Of a DNA stretch of 64,000 bases, positions 23,371 to 33,401 are shown in pieces. The notes under the pieces were generated by a model. It worked only from the letters and a program-made list of their open reading frames with translations. It searched no databases and was not told the DNA's origin. The stretch lies in assembly GCA_037143335.1 (NCBI GenBank), contig JBAWZA010000004.1, positions 1 to 64,000 on the forward strand. Reading direction: 5' to 3'. The stretch comes from PALSA-1296 sp037143335. Its GTDB lineage: Bacteria > Bacteroidota > Ignavibacteria > Palsa-1295. How positions within the stretch are numbered: the stretch's first letter is position 1; the number at the start of each line of letters is the position of its first letter. The position numbers were made by a program, and so were the translations under genes.

Positions 23371-24735
23371 ATGAATTCTATAGGGATAATCGGGGGAGGA
23401 ATTACTGGACTGACACTTGCGTACCGCTTAGCGCGCGCAGGTGCGACGTTCACTTTGTATGAATCGAGTTCGAGAGTAGGCGGTCCGATTCACTCGATTC
23501 ATAAAGATGGCTTCTTGGTAGAAGCTGGTCCGAACACGTTGCTTGAATCATCTCAAGAGGTAGCAAGCTTGGTGCATGATCTTGGTTTGGACTCACATAA
23601 AATTTACCCATCCAATGTTTCACGCAAACGGTACATTCTCAAGAACGGCAAAACTCTCGCGATGCCATTGTCCCCGGGACAGTTCATCGGGACGGATTTA
23701 TTCTCGTTCGGTGCAAAAGTGCGATTACTTGGCGAGCCGTTTAGAGGTCGTTCCACTAATCCAAATGAAGAGAGTGTAGCAAGTTTTGTAAGACGCAGGC
23801 TCGGCAAAGAATTCCTTGAATATGGGATGGACCCGTTTGTCTCTGGTATCTACGCGGGTGATGTAGAAAAATTATCGATGCGATATTCTTTTCCCAAGTT
23901 ATTTTCACTTGAAGAAAAGCATGGTTCGATTATCAAAGGGCAGATAAAGGGTCTAAAAGACACCAAGCGTAGTAAACTTCCAAACACGGCAAGCACTCGG
24001 ATGTATTCTTTCGATGAGGGACTTGGCGCACTCACCGATAAGCTCTACCATAAGATTGAAGAACATGTAAAACTCTCGGCACACGTTACCAGACTCGAAC
24101 AACTACCGCAAGGGTGGAACATCTACTATTCCCACAATGGCACTGAGTATATCAGCACACATGAAAAGATTGTGCTCACACTTCCAGCTTACAAGATTGC
24201 AGAGTTAAGCCACAATATCGATTCGGTTGATTTCTCAAGTCTCTCCGAAATTTATTACCCACCATTAGTCAGTATCGCTCTTGGATTTAAGCGTGAAGAT
24301 GTTGGACATACTTTAGACGGGTTCGGGGCGTTAGTACCGTCGGTGGAAAAACGAAATATCTTGGGAGCGCTCTTCAACTCGTCGTTATTTCCTGATCGCG
24401 CACCGAGTGAAAAAGTACTCTTAACAAATTTTATCGGAGGTGTACGAAATCCAGATATAACCCAGAGGAGTGAGAGCGAACAGGTGGAGTTGGTACTCAA
24501 AGACTTACGAGATATATTAGCCGTGAAGAACGATCCGATTTTTATTCATCGCTCCTATTTTGCACATGCAATTCCTCAATACGAACTTGGTTTCGGCCGC
24601 TACTTAGAAACGATGAGTTCCATTGAGTCAAAAGCTGATGGTCTTTTCTTTGCCGGTAATTTTCGGAATGGTATCTCTTTGGGTGATTGCATTTCAAGGG
24701 CATCTTTTCTGGCAGAGAAATTGACAGGGAAGTAA
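23371..24735 (+). CDS. hemG: Protoporphyrinogen/coproporphyrinogen oxidase (HemY type)
   Basis: A 454-residue FAD enzyme of late haem synthesis, oxidising the porphyrinogen ring with oxygen. N-terminal FAD motif IIGGGITGL (GGGITG at 8-13), VGGPIHSIHKDGFLVEAGPNTLL typical of HemG/HemY and not of general amine oxidases, EEKHGSIIKG in the middle, and the C-terminal signature FFAGNFRNGISLGDCI. No other haem-biosynthesis gene is adjacent. The name in such bacteria is given variously as hemG, hemY or cgoX; which porphyrinogen is used cannot be read from the sequence. Confidence 0.87.
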   Translation: MNSIGIIGGGITGLTLAYRLARAGATFTLYESSSRVGGPIHSIHKDGFLVEAGPNTLLESSQEVASLVHDLGLDSHKIYPSNVSRKRYILKNGKTLAMPLSPGQFIGTDLFSFGAKVRLLGEPFRGRSTNPNEESVASFVRRRLGKEFLEYGMDPFVSGIYAGDVEKLSMRYSFPKLFSLEEKHGSIIKGQIKGLKDTKRSKLPNTASTRMYSFDEGLGALTDKLYHKIEEHVKLSAHVTRLEQLPQGWNIYYSHNGTEYISTHEKIVLTLPAYKIAELSHNIDSVDFSSLSEIYYPPLVSIALGFKREDVGHTLDGFGALVPSVEKRNILGALFNSSLFPDRAPSEKVLLTNFIGGVRNPDITQRSESEQVELVLKDLRDILAVKNDPIFIHRSYFAHAIPQYELGFGRYLETMSSIESKADGLFFAGNFRNGISLGDCISRASFLAEKLTGK

Positions 24736-24859
24736 TACTCATTCACAGTAGTCCAGCAACTTTCTCAAACTGATTCACAACCAAAAAATAATTGCGCGAA
24801 CTTTCTTCTTGAAATTTGACTATTTAGTATTGATTGTTGACTAATTCTTACCTAACAAC

Positions 24860-26947
24860 ATGAGTACACCGATCAGAAATCTTGCCATCGCCGGTCATGC
24901 AGGCTGCGGAAAAACAAGCTTAGCAGAAGGATTGGCATTCGCCGGAGGGGTCACAACCCGCCGTGGTACCATCATCGAAGGAAATACTATTAGCGATTAT
25001 CATCCCGACGAAATCGCTCGAAAGCACTCAATCAACACCTCGCTGATTAGTTTTACGAACCAGAATATCAAGCTGAATATACTTGATACCCCCGGTTATG
25101 CTGACTTCACAGGTGAAGTTCGTTCGGCATTGCATGTTGCCGACACCGCACTCATCATGATTAACGCGCCTGCAGGTATTGAGATTGGAACAGATCAAGT
25201 GTGGGATTTCTCGACGCACGACCAAAACTCCGTAATTTTTATTGTCAATAAAATTGATGGACTCGCAGTGGACTACGATGCAATCGTCAGCGAAATAAAG
25301 TCTCACTTCGGGCATGAAGCCGCAGTTGTGCAATTCCCGTATTCAACTGGCGCTGGCTTCAATAAAATTATTGATGTAATGAAGATGAAGTTGCTCAACT
25401 TCAAAACCGATGGAACTGGTACGTATTCCGAAGAAGACATACCTGCCGATGTCGCAGTAAAGGCAGACAAATTACATAAAGAATTGGTGGAAATCGTTGC
25501 TGAAAGCGATGATACATTGATGGAAGAGTTTTTTGCGAATGATGGTCAGCTTGAGGAGTCGCATTTCTCAGGCGGTATTCATGAGTCGCTCGCACACAGA
25601 AAATTATTTCCGATTCTTTGCGCTTCGGCTGAGCAAAATATTGGTACGCGTCGAATCCTGGAGTTCATCTTCACGAATGCGCCAGCACCAGATGATCACC
25701 TTGCGGATGTGCACGGAATAAATCCTGAGAATAAACAAGATGTGAGTTTGAATAAGGCTCCGAAGGATGCGACTACGCTTTTTGTATTCAAGACAGTCAG
25801 CGAAGCCCATCTCGGTGATCTTTCTTTCTTCAGAGTCTATCATGGCGAGCTAAAACCTGGGGTAGATTTAGTGAATGAATCAAATGGCAGACCCGAACGC
25901 ATGGCACAGATATTTTCCATGTGTGGCAAGACACGGAAAGAACAACACAGTGCGATTACCGGCGACATCGCAGCGGCTGTCAAACTCAAGGATACGCATA
26001 CAAATAATACACTCAGCTCTAAAATTTTTCCGGTGATATTAAAGCCGATTGAATTTCCCGAACCTGTGATTGCAAGTGCTGTACGATCCAAGAATAAAGG
26101 CGATGAAGAAAAAATCGCCGTCGGTTTGCATTCGCTCCACGAAGAAGACCCAACATTTATTGTTGTGCATGATCCGGAGTTGAATCAAATTTTGATTGAA
26201 GGACAAGGGGAGTTGCAACTTGATATTATTGTCAAGCGATTGAAAGAGCGGTATAAGATTGATGTGGATGTGATCGAGCCACGCATACCTTTCCGTGAAA
26301 CTGTCAGAGGCAATGCTGACACAAGGTATCGTCACAAAAAACAATCAGGCGGCGCGGGACAATTTGGTGAAGTTGCAATTAAGATTGCTCCAAAAAAACG
26401 CGGAGAGGGTTACGAGTTCGTTGATGCTATCGTTGGTGGTGTGGTATCAAACAAACATATCCCGGCAGTGGATAAAGGCATCCACGAATTCTTAGGTAAA
26501 GGTCCGCTTGCAGGTTATCCAGTTGTAGATGTACAGGTGACGCTTTATGATGGAAAGGAACATCCTGTTGATTCAAACGAAAACGCATTTAGGACAGCAG
26601 GCAAGATGGCATTCAAAGAGGGTTTTCTTGCTGCCAAGCCAGCATTACTTGAACCGATCTACCATATCGAAGTGACAGTACCTGATGACCATATGGGTGA
26701 TGTACTCGGAGATATTTCCTCCCGCAGAGGAAAAGTCCAAGGCATGGATTCGAAGGGGACGTTTGAAGTAATCAAGGCTTTTGTCCCGCTTGCCGAATTA
26801 CATCACTACTCATCACGACTACGCTCACTCACTCAAGGCAAAGGCTCCCATAGGCAACGCTTCGATCACTACGAAGATGCTCCGAAGGAATTCGCAGATA
26901 AGATTATTGCAACCCATGCCAAGACGGGAGTGGTGGAGGAGGAATAA
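24860..26947 (+). CDS. Elongation factor G paralogue (EF-G2-like GTPase)
   Basis: A 695-residue translational GTPase with the five-domain EF-G layout. G1 is GHAGCGKTS (12-20; standard EF-G has GHIDAGKTT), G3 is DTPGYADF (76-83; standard DTPGHVDF) and G4 is NKID (130-133). Domain IV has QSGGAGQFGEVAIKI and domain V VTVPDDHMGDVLGDISSRRGKVQGM. The catalytic His of G3 is Tyr80, as in the EF-G2 subfamily (for example Thermus EF-G-2). It is therefore probably not the housekeeping fusA. No ribosomal genes are nearby. The exact role of EF-G2 is unsettled. Confidence 0.85.
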   Translation: MSTPIRNLAIAGHAGCGKTSLAEGLAFAGGVTTRRGTIIEGNTISDYHPDEIARKHSINTSLISFTNQNIKLNILDTPGYADFTGEVRSALHVADTALIMINAPAGIEIGTDQVWDFSTHDQNSVIFIVNKIDGLAVDYDAIVSEIKSHFGHEAAVVQFPYSTGAGFNKIIDVMKMKLLNFKTDGTGTYSEEDIPADVAVKADKLHKELVEIVAESDDTLMEEFFANDGQLEESHFSGGIHESLAHRKLFPILCASAEQNIGTRRILEFIFTNAPAPDDHLADVHGINPENKQDVSLNKAPKDATTLFVFKTVSEAHLGDLSFFRVYHGELKPGVDLVNESNGRPERMAQIFSMCGKTRKEQHSAITGDIAAAVKLKDTHTNNTLSSKIFPVILKPIEFPEPVIASAVRSKNKGDEEKIAVGLHSLHEEDPTFIVVHDPELNQILIEGQGELQLDIIVKRLKERYKIDVDVIEPRIPFRETVRGNADTRYRHKKQSGGAGQFGEVAIKIAPKKRGEGYEFVDAIVGGVVSNKHIPAVDKGIHEFLGKGPLAGYPVVDVQVTLYDGKEHPVDSNENAFRTAGKMAFKEGFLAAKPALLEPIYHIEVTVPDDHMGDVLGDISSRRGKVQGMDSKGTFEVIKAFVPLAELHHYSSRLRSLTQGKGSHRQRFDHYEDAPKEFADKIIATHAKTGVVEEE

Positions 26948-26970
26948 TACGAAAATCAAGCAGATAAAAT

Positions 26971-27912
26971 GTGTATGGAGAAATTAATTTGACGGAAAGA
27001 TTCATCTTCGTTCTTGCAATCGTTTTTTGCCTCTCACCATTTGCCTCACCTCCGATTGCCCTTGCGTTGGGGATCGTGATGGCGCTTACGATTGGTCACC
27101 CCTTTCAGAAGTATAACAGCAAGGCAACAAAAATGCTGTTGCAGGTTTCCGTTGTTGGTCTTGGATTCGGAATGAACTTTGGCAATGTACTCGAAGCTGG
27201 GCGCTCAGGAATTTTATTTACCATTGCAACAATTTTTGGCACCTTAACCTTGGGGTACTTTATAGGCCAATGGCTAAAGGTCGAGCGGAAAACCTCACAC
27301 TTGATTTCGAGCGGTACAGCGATTTGTGGTGGAAGTGCAATCGCCGCTGTTGGTCCTGTTTTAGGGGCAAATGAGAACCAGATGTCGGTTGCGCTCGGGA
27401 CGGTTTTTATTTTGAATTCGGTTGCGCTTTTTATTTTTCCGATCATCGGATCATATCTAAACTTATCGCAAACTCAATTCGGAATTTGGGCGGCAATTGC
27501 AATACATGATACCAGCTCAGTCGTTGGTGCTGCTGCGAAATATGGAGACGAAGCATTACGGATTGCTACGACAGTCAAGCTTGCGCGTGCGCTCTGGATC
27601 GTCCCTGTGGCACTCGGCACATCATTCTTTTTTAAGTCAGAGAAGAAAAAAGTTACCATACCGTATTTCATTTTTCTCTTTGTGTTGGCATCAGTCGTGA
27701 GAACGTATGTGCCTCTCGGCACAAAAATATTCGACGGATTAGTGAGTATTGCCAAAGCAGGACTCGTACTAACATTATTCCTTATCGGTGCGGGACTCTC
27801 ACGTGCGACGATGAGAGCAGTAGGATTCAAACCATTTATTGAGGGAGTTATCCTGTGGCTCGTAATCGGCAGCGTTTCGCTATGGGCTGTAACATCCCTC
27901 ATCAACAATTAA
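26971..27912 (+). CDS. YeiH-family (putative sulfate exporter) membrane protein
   Basis: A 313-residue protein of about ten helices with the PF03601-type pattern: NSKATKMLLQVSVVGLGFGMN, ISSGTAICGGSAIAAVGPVL, IAIHDTSSVVGAAAKYG and TVKLARALWIVPVAL. The family is annotated as putative sulfate exporters; direct evidence for the substrate is weak. The start is GTG 26971, or TTG 26989 (LTERFIF). It follows the EF-G2 gene by 23 bp and precedes the GH57 gene by 39 bp in one direction, so the three may share a transcript. Confidence 0.8.
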   Translation: MYGEINLTERFIFVLAIVFCLSPFASPPIALALGIVMALTIGHPFQKYNSKATKMLLQVSVVGLGFGMNFGNVLEAGRSGILFTIATIFGTLTLGYFIGQWLKVERKTSHLISSGTAICGGSAIAAVGPVLGANENQMSVALGTVFILNSVALFIFPIIGSYLNLSQTQFGIWAAIAIHDTSSVVGAAAKYGDEALRIATTVKLARALWIVPVALGTSFFFKSEKKKVTIPYFIFLFVLASVVRTYVPLGTKIFDGLVSIAKAGLVLTLFLIGAGLSRATMRAVGFKPFIEGVILWLVIGSVSLWAVTSLINN

Positions 27913-27951
27913 AGTCTTCTGCTCCAATTCGCAATTCATAATTAAAGACAC

Positions 27952-29607
27952 GTGGTTCCGATTAAACTCGCACTTTTATGGCATCAGCACCAACCTGATT
28001 ACCGCAAAGGTAATAAGATGCTCCTTCCGTGGGTAAGGCTTCACGCAACGAAAGATTATCTGGAGATGGTGGAGCATCTCGAAAGACATCCAACAATGCG
28101 GGCGACTATTAATCTTGTGCCGTCTCTTATTCGTCAAATCGAGGATTACAGCCTAGGGTTCGAAGATGATCTATTGACATTCTCAAAAAAAACAATTGCT
28201 GACTTGTCACCAGACGAGAGGGATTCGATCCAAACGCAATGCCTTTACGCCAACTATAGACGAATGATTGCACGGTCTCATAGATACAGAGAACTTTACG
28301 AGAAAAATCAGAACGGCGAAAAATTTACTGATGCCGAAATTCGTGATTTGATTGTGCACTATCATCTTGCCTGGACTGGAGAATTCAAACGTGATGAGGA
28401 GCCTTACTCTGAGTTAATTATGAAAGAAAGAGATTTTACCGAGGCGGATACGGAGATTCTGTTAACTGCGCACTTAGAAATTCTCAAGGAGATAATCCCA
28501 CGACATCTCAAGTTACGGAATTCTTCACAGGTCGAATTATCCACTACCCCGTTTTACCATCCGATTCTTCCGTTGCTCTGCGATACAGACTCTGCACTTG
28601 AGTCTACGCCTGGGATTATTCTGCCGGCGGAGAGATATTCTTCAGTTGAAGATGCCTGCGAGCAACTGAGACGCTCGATTGAGATTCACACGGAGAGATT
28701 CGGAGTCGCACCGAATGGTGTTTGGCCTGCTGAAGGGAGCATTTCGGATGCAGCATTGAAAATACTGTGCCAACAAAATATCGAATGGACAGCGAGCGAC
28801 GAGACAGTCCTTCATAATTCACTTGGGGCCGATTTGTCCGCTAACGATGACAATCAATTCGAAGAGTTAGAAAAATACTTCCCAAGAATATTTTCTGATA
28901 CGGACAAAGAGATCGCCATCTTTTTTCGTGATCATGGGCTGAGTGATAAAATAGGATTTGAGTACTCGAACTGGGATGCTCGGGATGCAGCAAAAGATTT
29001 CGTCGCGCAGTGTCTCGAAATTCGCTCTCAGATAATTGAGAGATTCGGCGAAGAAACGCTTGAAAAAGCCTGTATCTCAGTAATATTGGATGGCGAGAAT
29101 TGCTGGGAGTATTACCATCATAATGGTAGATACTTTTTAGACGAACTCTATTCCGTTTTAGAGAAAGCCGACGAAATCAAACCCGTAACGATGACGGAGG
29201 CAGTCAGTGAAATCGGCAAGCGAAATATCCGCAAGCTTTCGCATGTGGTTGCTGGTTCGTGGATTGGTGGAAATTTCAGAATCTGGATTGGACATGCCGA
29301 AAAAAATCGTGCTTGGGATTGTCTTAATCATGCGAGGAATGCGCTCACTAATTTTTTGTCACATCACAGTGTAGATGACGGCAGAATCGAAATGGCTCAT
29401 ACAGCTCTCTTGAAGGCTGAAGGCAGCGACTGGTTCTGGTGGTTTGGGGAAGATAATGCAAGCGAGCAAAAGCAAATCTTCGACGAACTCTATCGGCAGC
29501 ATCTTATCGATATGTATGTACACCTCCACCTCACTGTACCGAAAGAATTATTCGAGCCGATAGGCACAAACTCTGTCGGCGACGGCGGTGCAATGCACCG
29601 GGCATAG
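27952..29607 (+). CDS. Glycoside hydrolase family 57 enzyme
   Basis: A 551-residue cytoplasmic enzyme starting at GTG. GH57 conserved regions in order: LWHQHQPDY (9-17), PFYHPILPLL (200-209), GVWPAEGSIS (257-265; predicted nucleophile Glu261), EWTASDETVL (278-287; predicted acid/base Asp283) and LDGENCWEYY (379-388). GH57 contains alpha-amylases, amylopullulanases, branching enzymes and glucanotransferases acting on alpha-glucans. The PFYHPILPLL/WPAEG style is nearest the amylopullulanase/alpha-amylase-like group, but length and context do not fix the activity. No other glycogen gene is adjacent. Confidence 0.85.
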   Translation: MVPIKLALLWHQHQPDYRKGNKMLLPWVRLHATKDYLEMVEHLERHPTMRATINLVPSLIRQIEDYSLGFEDDLLTFSKKTIADLSPDERDSIQTQCLYANYRRMIARSHRYRELYEKNQNGEKFTDAEIRDLIVHYHLAWTGEFKRDEEPYSELIMKERDFTEADTEILLTAHLEILKEIIPRHLKLRNSSQVELSTTPFYHPILPLLCDTDSALESTPGIILPAERYSSVEDACEQLRRSIEIHTERFGVAPNGVWPAEGSISDAALKILCQQNIEWTASDETVLHNSLGADLSANDDNQFEELEKYFPRIFSDTDKEIAIFFRDHGLSDKIGFEYSNWDARDAAKDFVAQCLEIRSQIIERFGEETLEKACISVILDGENCWEYYHHNGRYFLDELYSVLEKADEIKPVTMTEAVSEIGKRNIRKLSHVVAGSWIGGNFRIWIGHAEKNRAWDCLNHARNALTNFLSHHSVDDGRIEMAHTALLKAEGSDWFWWFGEDNASEQKQIFDELYRQHLIDMYVHLHLTVPKELFEPIGTNSVGDGGAMHRA

Positions 29608-29649
29608 AAAACTCTTTTACTGGAAGGTGGTGTAGAAATTCTTTATGTG

Positions 29650-30189
29650 TTAATTCGAACAAATCTGCGAGATGCGTTCGAGTTTGGAAATGTCGAATCC
29701 CTGGGATTTCGCTTGTGAGAGGAGGGTAGTGATCGTCTCCTCATTAATTGTTTTTTCGCGAGAGAGTATCCAGAGATATTCGCGTGAAGGTTCACCGATC
29801 ATTACATATCTATAATCAGGATCGAGCGCAATGATCCAATAATTCCCTGAAAATGGCCAGAAAAAACGAACCTTCAATTTAGCGGGTTCATTGATATTGG
29901 GCACCCACGCGGTTCCGGTAGAAGTTTTGACTACGCTTGGATCGGTGATTTTATGTCCGGAGTTCACAACTTCGATATCACCATTCTCTTTGAACGAATA
30001 ACGCGCAGTGGTGCAATTTAAACCGGATTCGAAACTATTGGGTAAGCGCAATATTTCATACCAAAGGCCAGTATATTTCTGAAGGTCAAACGAAGTAACG
30101 ACGGGAAGCTCCGGTTTCGTGGAAGAGCAACCCCAAAATGCAATTAAGCCAAGAAATAAAAGCGGTGAATAGATTTGTAAAACTCTCAT
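29650..30189 (-). CDS. blc: Bacterial lipocalin (Blc) lipoprotein
   Basis: A 179-residue lipoprotein: hydrophobic N-terminus and lipobox WGC with Cys21. The lipocalin signature DLQKYTGLWYEILRLPNSFE (34-53) has the invariant GxW, followed by strands YSFKENGDIEVVNSG, AKLKVRFFWPFSGNYWIIALD and YVMIGEPSREYLWILSR, all diagnostic of the Blc subgroup. An eight-stranded barrel anchored in the outer membrane that binds fatty acids or lysophospholipids. Single gene, convergent with GH57. Confidence 0.92.
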   Translation of the reverse strand: MRVLQIYSPLLFLGLIAFWGCSSTKPELPVVTSFDLQKYTGLWYEILRLPNSFESGLNCTTARYSFKENGDIEVVNSGHKITDPSVVKTSTGTAWVPNINEPAKLKVRFFWPFSGNYWIIALDPDYRYVMIGEPSREYLWILSREKTINEETITTLLSQAKSQGFDISKLERISQICSN

Positions 30190-30319
30190 ACCTATTCTAA
30201 CATTTTTTCATATGCTCACGTGCTCTCGATATTTCATTATTTGTGAGTCGGAAAAAATCAGTGTAACACCCAGAACGACTTAGACACCCAACCGCCGGAT
30301 TCTTTGTTATTGGGCTTCG

Positions 30320-32773
30320 ATGGCGAAGAAAATACTCCAAAAAAGATCAGGGGAATTAGAAACTATTTCGGCGGAAGGCCGGAAAAACGGCTCCTCGCTT
30401 CCTTTTTCCAAAGCCGAAATCATTGCCGATTACCGCATAGCAGACCAGTCGAGGCTGGCAAGCCTGCTCGGCAGGCGCGAGGTGTTGACGGGGAAAGCAA
30501 AGTTTGGCATTTTCGGCGACGGTAAAGAGGTTGCGCAGATTGCAATGGCAAAAGCTTTTCGAGATGGTGATTGGCGTTCGGGATATTACCGCGATCAAAC
30601 CTTCATGTTCGCAACAGGGACAAGTGACCTTCAGAAATTCTTCGCTCAACTTTACGCTCACCCCGATTCAGTTGCCGAACCGGCTTCGGCAGGACGAATG
30701 ATGAACTCGCACTTTGCAACACGGAGTTTGAATGATGATGGGTCTTGGCGCGATTTGATGAAGATTAAAAATTCATCGCCTGACTTCTCTCCAACAGCCG
30801 GACAAATGCCACGACTCGTTGGGTTAGCGTATGCATCAAAGTTATTTCGGCAAAATCGCGATCTCGGATTATTCACTCAATTTTCTGATCACGGTAACGA
30901 AGTGGCATTTGGGACTATTGGTAATGCAAGTTCATCCGAAGGTTTGTTCTACGAAGCGGTGAATGCCGCTGGTGTGCTTCGTATCCCGATGGTTATATCT
31001 GTATGGGATGATGAGTACGGTATCTCCGTCCCTGCAGAATATCAAACGACGAAGAAATCAATTTCGAAAGCGCTCGCCGGTTTCGAGACAAGCTCGGATG
31101 GTGAAGGCTATTTATTTTATGTCGTGAAGGGTTGGGACTACCCGGCACTCTGTGAAGCGTATGCTACGGGTGTGCCGATTGTACGTAAAGACCACACACC
31201 TGCGCTCTACCACATAACGGAGTTGACCCAACCTCAGGGACACTCTACATCCGGTTCGCATGAAAGATATAAATCTAAAGAGCGTCTGGCGTGGGAAGCC
31301 GAATTTGACTGTAACAAGAAAATGCGTGAGTGGATGGTCGCCAATCACGTCATTAGTGAATCAGCACTTGAAGCAATTGAAAAGGAAGATAAAGAAATTG
31401 TTGACGAAGCGAAGGCTCGTGCCTTCGAAGCATTCCTCGCACCAATCAAAAGCGATATCCAAATTGTCGCGCACTTACTTGATGAGCTTTCATCTCAATG
31501 CTCTCTAGGGGCTGATGTCGCACAGATCAGGAATGAGTTAGTGAGTTCTTCCGAGCCGTACACGCGAGATGTGGTTTCGGCAACACGTAAAGCTATTCGA
31601 TTAGCAAACATCGAATCAGCTCCAGCGAAGGAAAAATTAAAACAGTGGTTAGATAGACGACTTGGGAAAGTAGAGGATGAGTACGCGTCATCACTCTATA
31701 GCGAGTCATCTGAATCGGCGTTGAAAGTCCCAGAGGTGAAACCGATTTATTCTGCAATGTCAGAAGAAATGAATGGTTCGCAGATATTGGTAAATTGTTT
31801 TGATGCAGCATTTGCTCGTGACGCAAGAATCTTTGCAATCGGCGAGGACATAGGAAAAATCGGTGACGTAAACAAAGGGCTTGACGGCCTTCAAGAGAAA
31901 TTTGGCGAAATCAGAATCACTGATACAGGAATTCGTGAAGCGACAATTTTAGGACAAGCAATCGGTGCGGCGATGCGAGGTCTGCGGCCAATTGCAGAGG
32001 TACAATATCTTGACTACCTCCTCTACGCACTTCAGACCATGTCAGATGATCTTGCGACAGTTCGTTGGCGAACAAAGGGCGGACAAAAGGCACCAGTTAT
32101 CGTGCGAACTCGTGGACACCGCCTTGAAGGAGTCTGGCATTCAGGTTCACCGATGGGAATGATTATCCACGCACTTCGTGGGATGTATGTGCTTGTCCCT
32201 CGGAATATGGTGCAAGCTTCAGGGTTTTATAACACGATGCTGCGTTCTGATGATACGGCACTAATCGTAGAAACATTGAACGGCTACAGGCTTAAAGAAA
32301 AACTCCCAGATAATTTTTCCGATTTCACATTACCGCTTGGCGTTCCAGAAATTCTTGCTGAGGGAACAGATGTGACGCTCGTCACCTACGGTGCATGTTG
32401 TCGTGTGGCGTCCGAAGCAATGAAGGAGTTGCAGAAGTTCGGAATTTCGGTTGAGCTAATAGATGTACAGACACTTCTTCCATTTGATATTCACGGAGTG
32501 ATTGCCAAGTCTTTGAAGAAAACGAATCGCATTGTATTCTTAGACGAAGATGTCCCAGGGGGAGCTACGGCTTTTATGATGCAAGAAGTTCTTGAAAAGC
32601 AAGGCGGATACACCTCCCTGGATTCTGCTCCGGTTACGATTACATCCAAAGCACATCGACCTGCTTATGGTTCTGATGGCGATTATTTTTCAAAACCGAA
32701 TGCTGATGATATTTTCCAGAGTATCTATTCGATGATGAACGAGGCTGATTCCTCTAAATACCCAGCCTTCTGA
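30320..32773 (+). CDS. Fused E1 alpha/beta of a 2-oxoacid (branched-chain type) dehydrogenase
   Basis: An 817-residue thiamine-diphosphate enzyme joining E1 alpha (about 35-400) and E1 beta (about 475-815), a fusion common in Bacteroidota. The alpha part has YYRDQTFMFATG, FSPTAGQMPRLVG, TIGNASSSEG (199-208) and WDDEYGISVP; the beta part has GEDIGKIGDVNKG, DTGIREATILGQAIGAA, EVQYLDYLLYALQ and RTRGH. It decarboxylates 2-oxo acids and passes the acyl group to E2 lipoyl; E2 and E3 are not in the window. The Mg-ThDP motif, usually GDxx in this family, reads GN with Asn202. ATG 30320 gives MAKKILQK; a longer frame from 30304 is in another phase. Confidence 0.88.
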   Translation: MAKKILQKRSGELETISAEGRKNGSSLPFSKAEIIADYRIADQSRLASLLGRREVLTGKAKFGIFGDGKEVAQIAMAKAFRDGDWRSGYYRDQTFMFATGTSDLQKFFAQLYAHPDSVAEPASAGRMMNSHFATRSLNDDGSWRDLMKIKNSSPDFSPTAGQMPRLVGLAYASKLFRQNRDLGLFTQFSDHGNEVAFGTIGNASSSEGLFYEAVNAAGVLRIPMVISVWDDEYGISVPAEYQTTKKSISKALAGFETSSDGEGYLFYVVKGWDYPALCEAYATGVPIVRKDHTPALYHITELTQPQGHSTSGSHERYKSKERLAWEAEFDCNKKMREWMVANHVISESALEAIEKEDKEIVDEAKARAFEAFLAPIKSDIQIVAHLLDELSSQCSLGADVAQIRNELVSSSEPYTRDVVSATRKAIRLANIESAPAKEKLKQWLDRRLGKVEDEYASSLYSESSESALKVPEVKPIYSAMSEEMNGSQILVNCFDAAFARDARIFAIGEDIGKIGDVNKGLDGLQEKFGEIRITDTGIREATILGQAIGAAMRGLRPIAEVQYLDYLLYALQTMSDDLATVRWRTKGGQKAPVIVRTRGHRLEGVWHSGSPMGMIIHALRGMYVLVPRNMVQASGFYNTMLRSDDTALIVETLNGYRLKEKLPDNFSDFTLPLGVPEILAEGTDVTLVTYGACCRVASEAMKELQKFGISVELIDVQTLLPFDIHGVIAKSLKKTNRIVFLDEDVPGGATAFMMQEVLEKQGGYTSLDSAPVTITSKAHRPAYGSDGDYFSKPNADDIFQSIYSMMNEADSSKYPAF

Positions 32774-32851
32774 TAAATCAAGCTTTGGGGAACAGCAAGT
32801 GTAACTTTCGAGCATACTTAAGTGTCTATTAGAATGAAGCACAGGCACACT

Positions 32852-33334
32852 ATGTTAACGAAGAAAAGATTCTTACTTGCCATCATAATTTTATTCATAC
32901 TCTCACCAATGCTGGGTGCAAAATCCATCGGTCCGTATTCCGAAACCCTCACATTCTTTTATTCACGAGGGAAGTTAGTGTCGAAGTCCAACGCGAGTGT
33001 CGCAAATCAGACGATAGATGTTCTCTATTATGGGGATGCCAGAACTTATCAAAGTACGTATGAATATCATAAGCGATACCAAACTGACAGCGCTGGTAAT
33101 TTTGATGTTCGCGATAGCTTTTCATATTATTCGGGTGATTATTCCTCTCTTACCATGACGGTTATGGGGGCTCAGGATTCGGCGGGCAAAAGTGATACGC
33201 TCGGCTATTTGATCATCAATCTAGCAGCTGCCAAATCATTTGAAATACCTGGCCACAGTTCAGGGTGCTACGAGGGAAGAACAACTACTCTGAAAGTATA
33301 TACTTTCCCCGATACGACATTTCAAATCAAGTAG
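32852..33334 (+). CDS. Small secreted protein of unknown function
   Basis: A 160-residue protein from ATG 32852 (MLTKKRFLLAIIILFILSPM); in-frame upstream starts exist at 32822 and 32834. The signal peptide ends near LGAKS. The mature part is beta-rich with YYGDARTYQSTYEYHKRY and SFSYYSGDYSSLTMTVMG, reminiscent of a small carboxypeptidase-regulatory-like or transthyretin-like domain (DSAGNFDVRDSF), but I cannot assign it. It is followed by the DUF4159 gene after 67 bp. Confidence 0.55.
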   Translation: MLTKKRFLLAIIILFILSPMLGAKSIGPYSETLTFFYSRGKLVSKSNASVANQTIDVLYYGDARTYQSTYEYHKRYQTDSAGNFDVRDSFSYYSGDYSSLTMTVMGAQDSAGKSDTLGYLIINLAAAKSFEIPGHSSGCYEGRTTTLKVYTFPDTTFQIK

Positions 33335-33401
33335 TTACTCGGCAAAGGTCTGTTTGTGGACCTTGGAACAAATGCCCTCAGGTTCGTATTGATTACAACA
33401 G

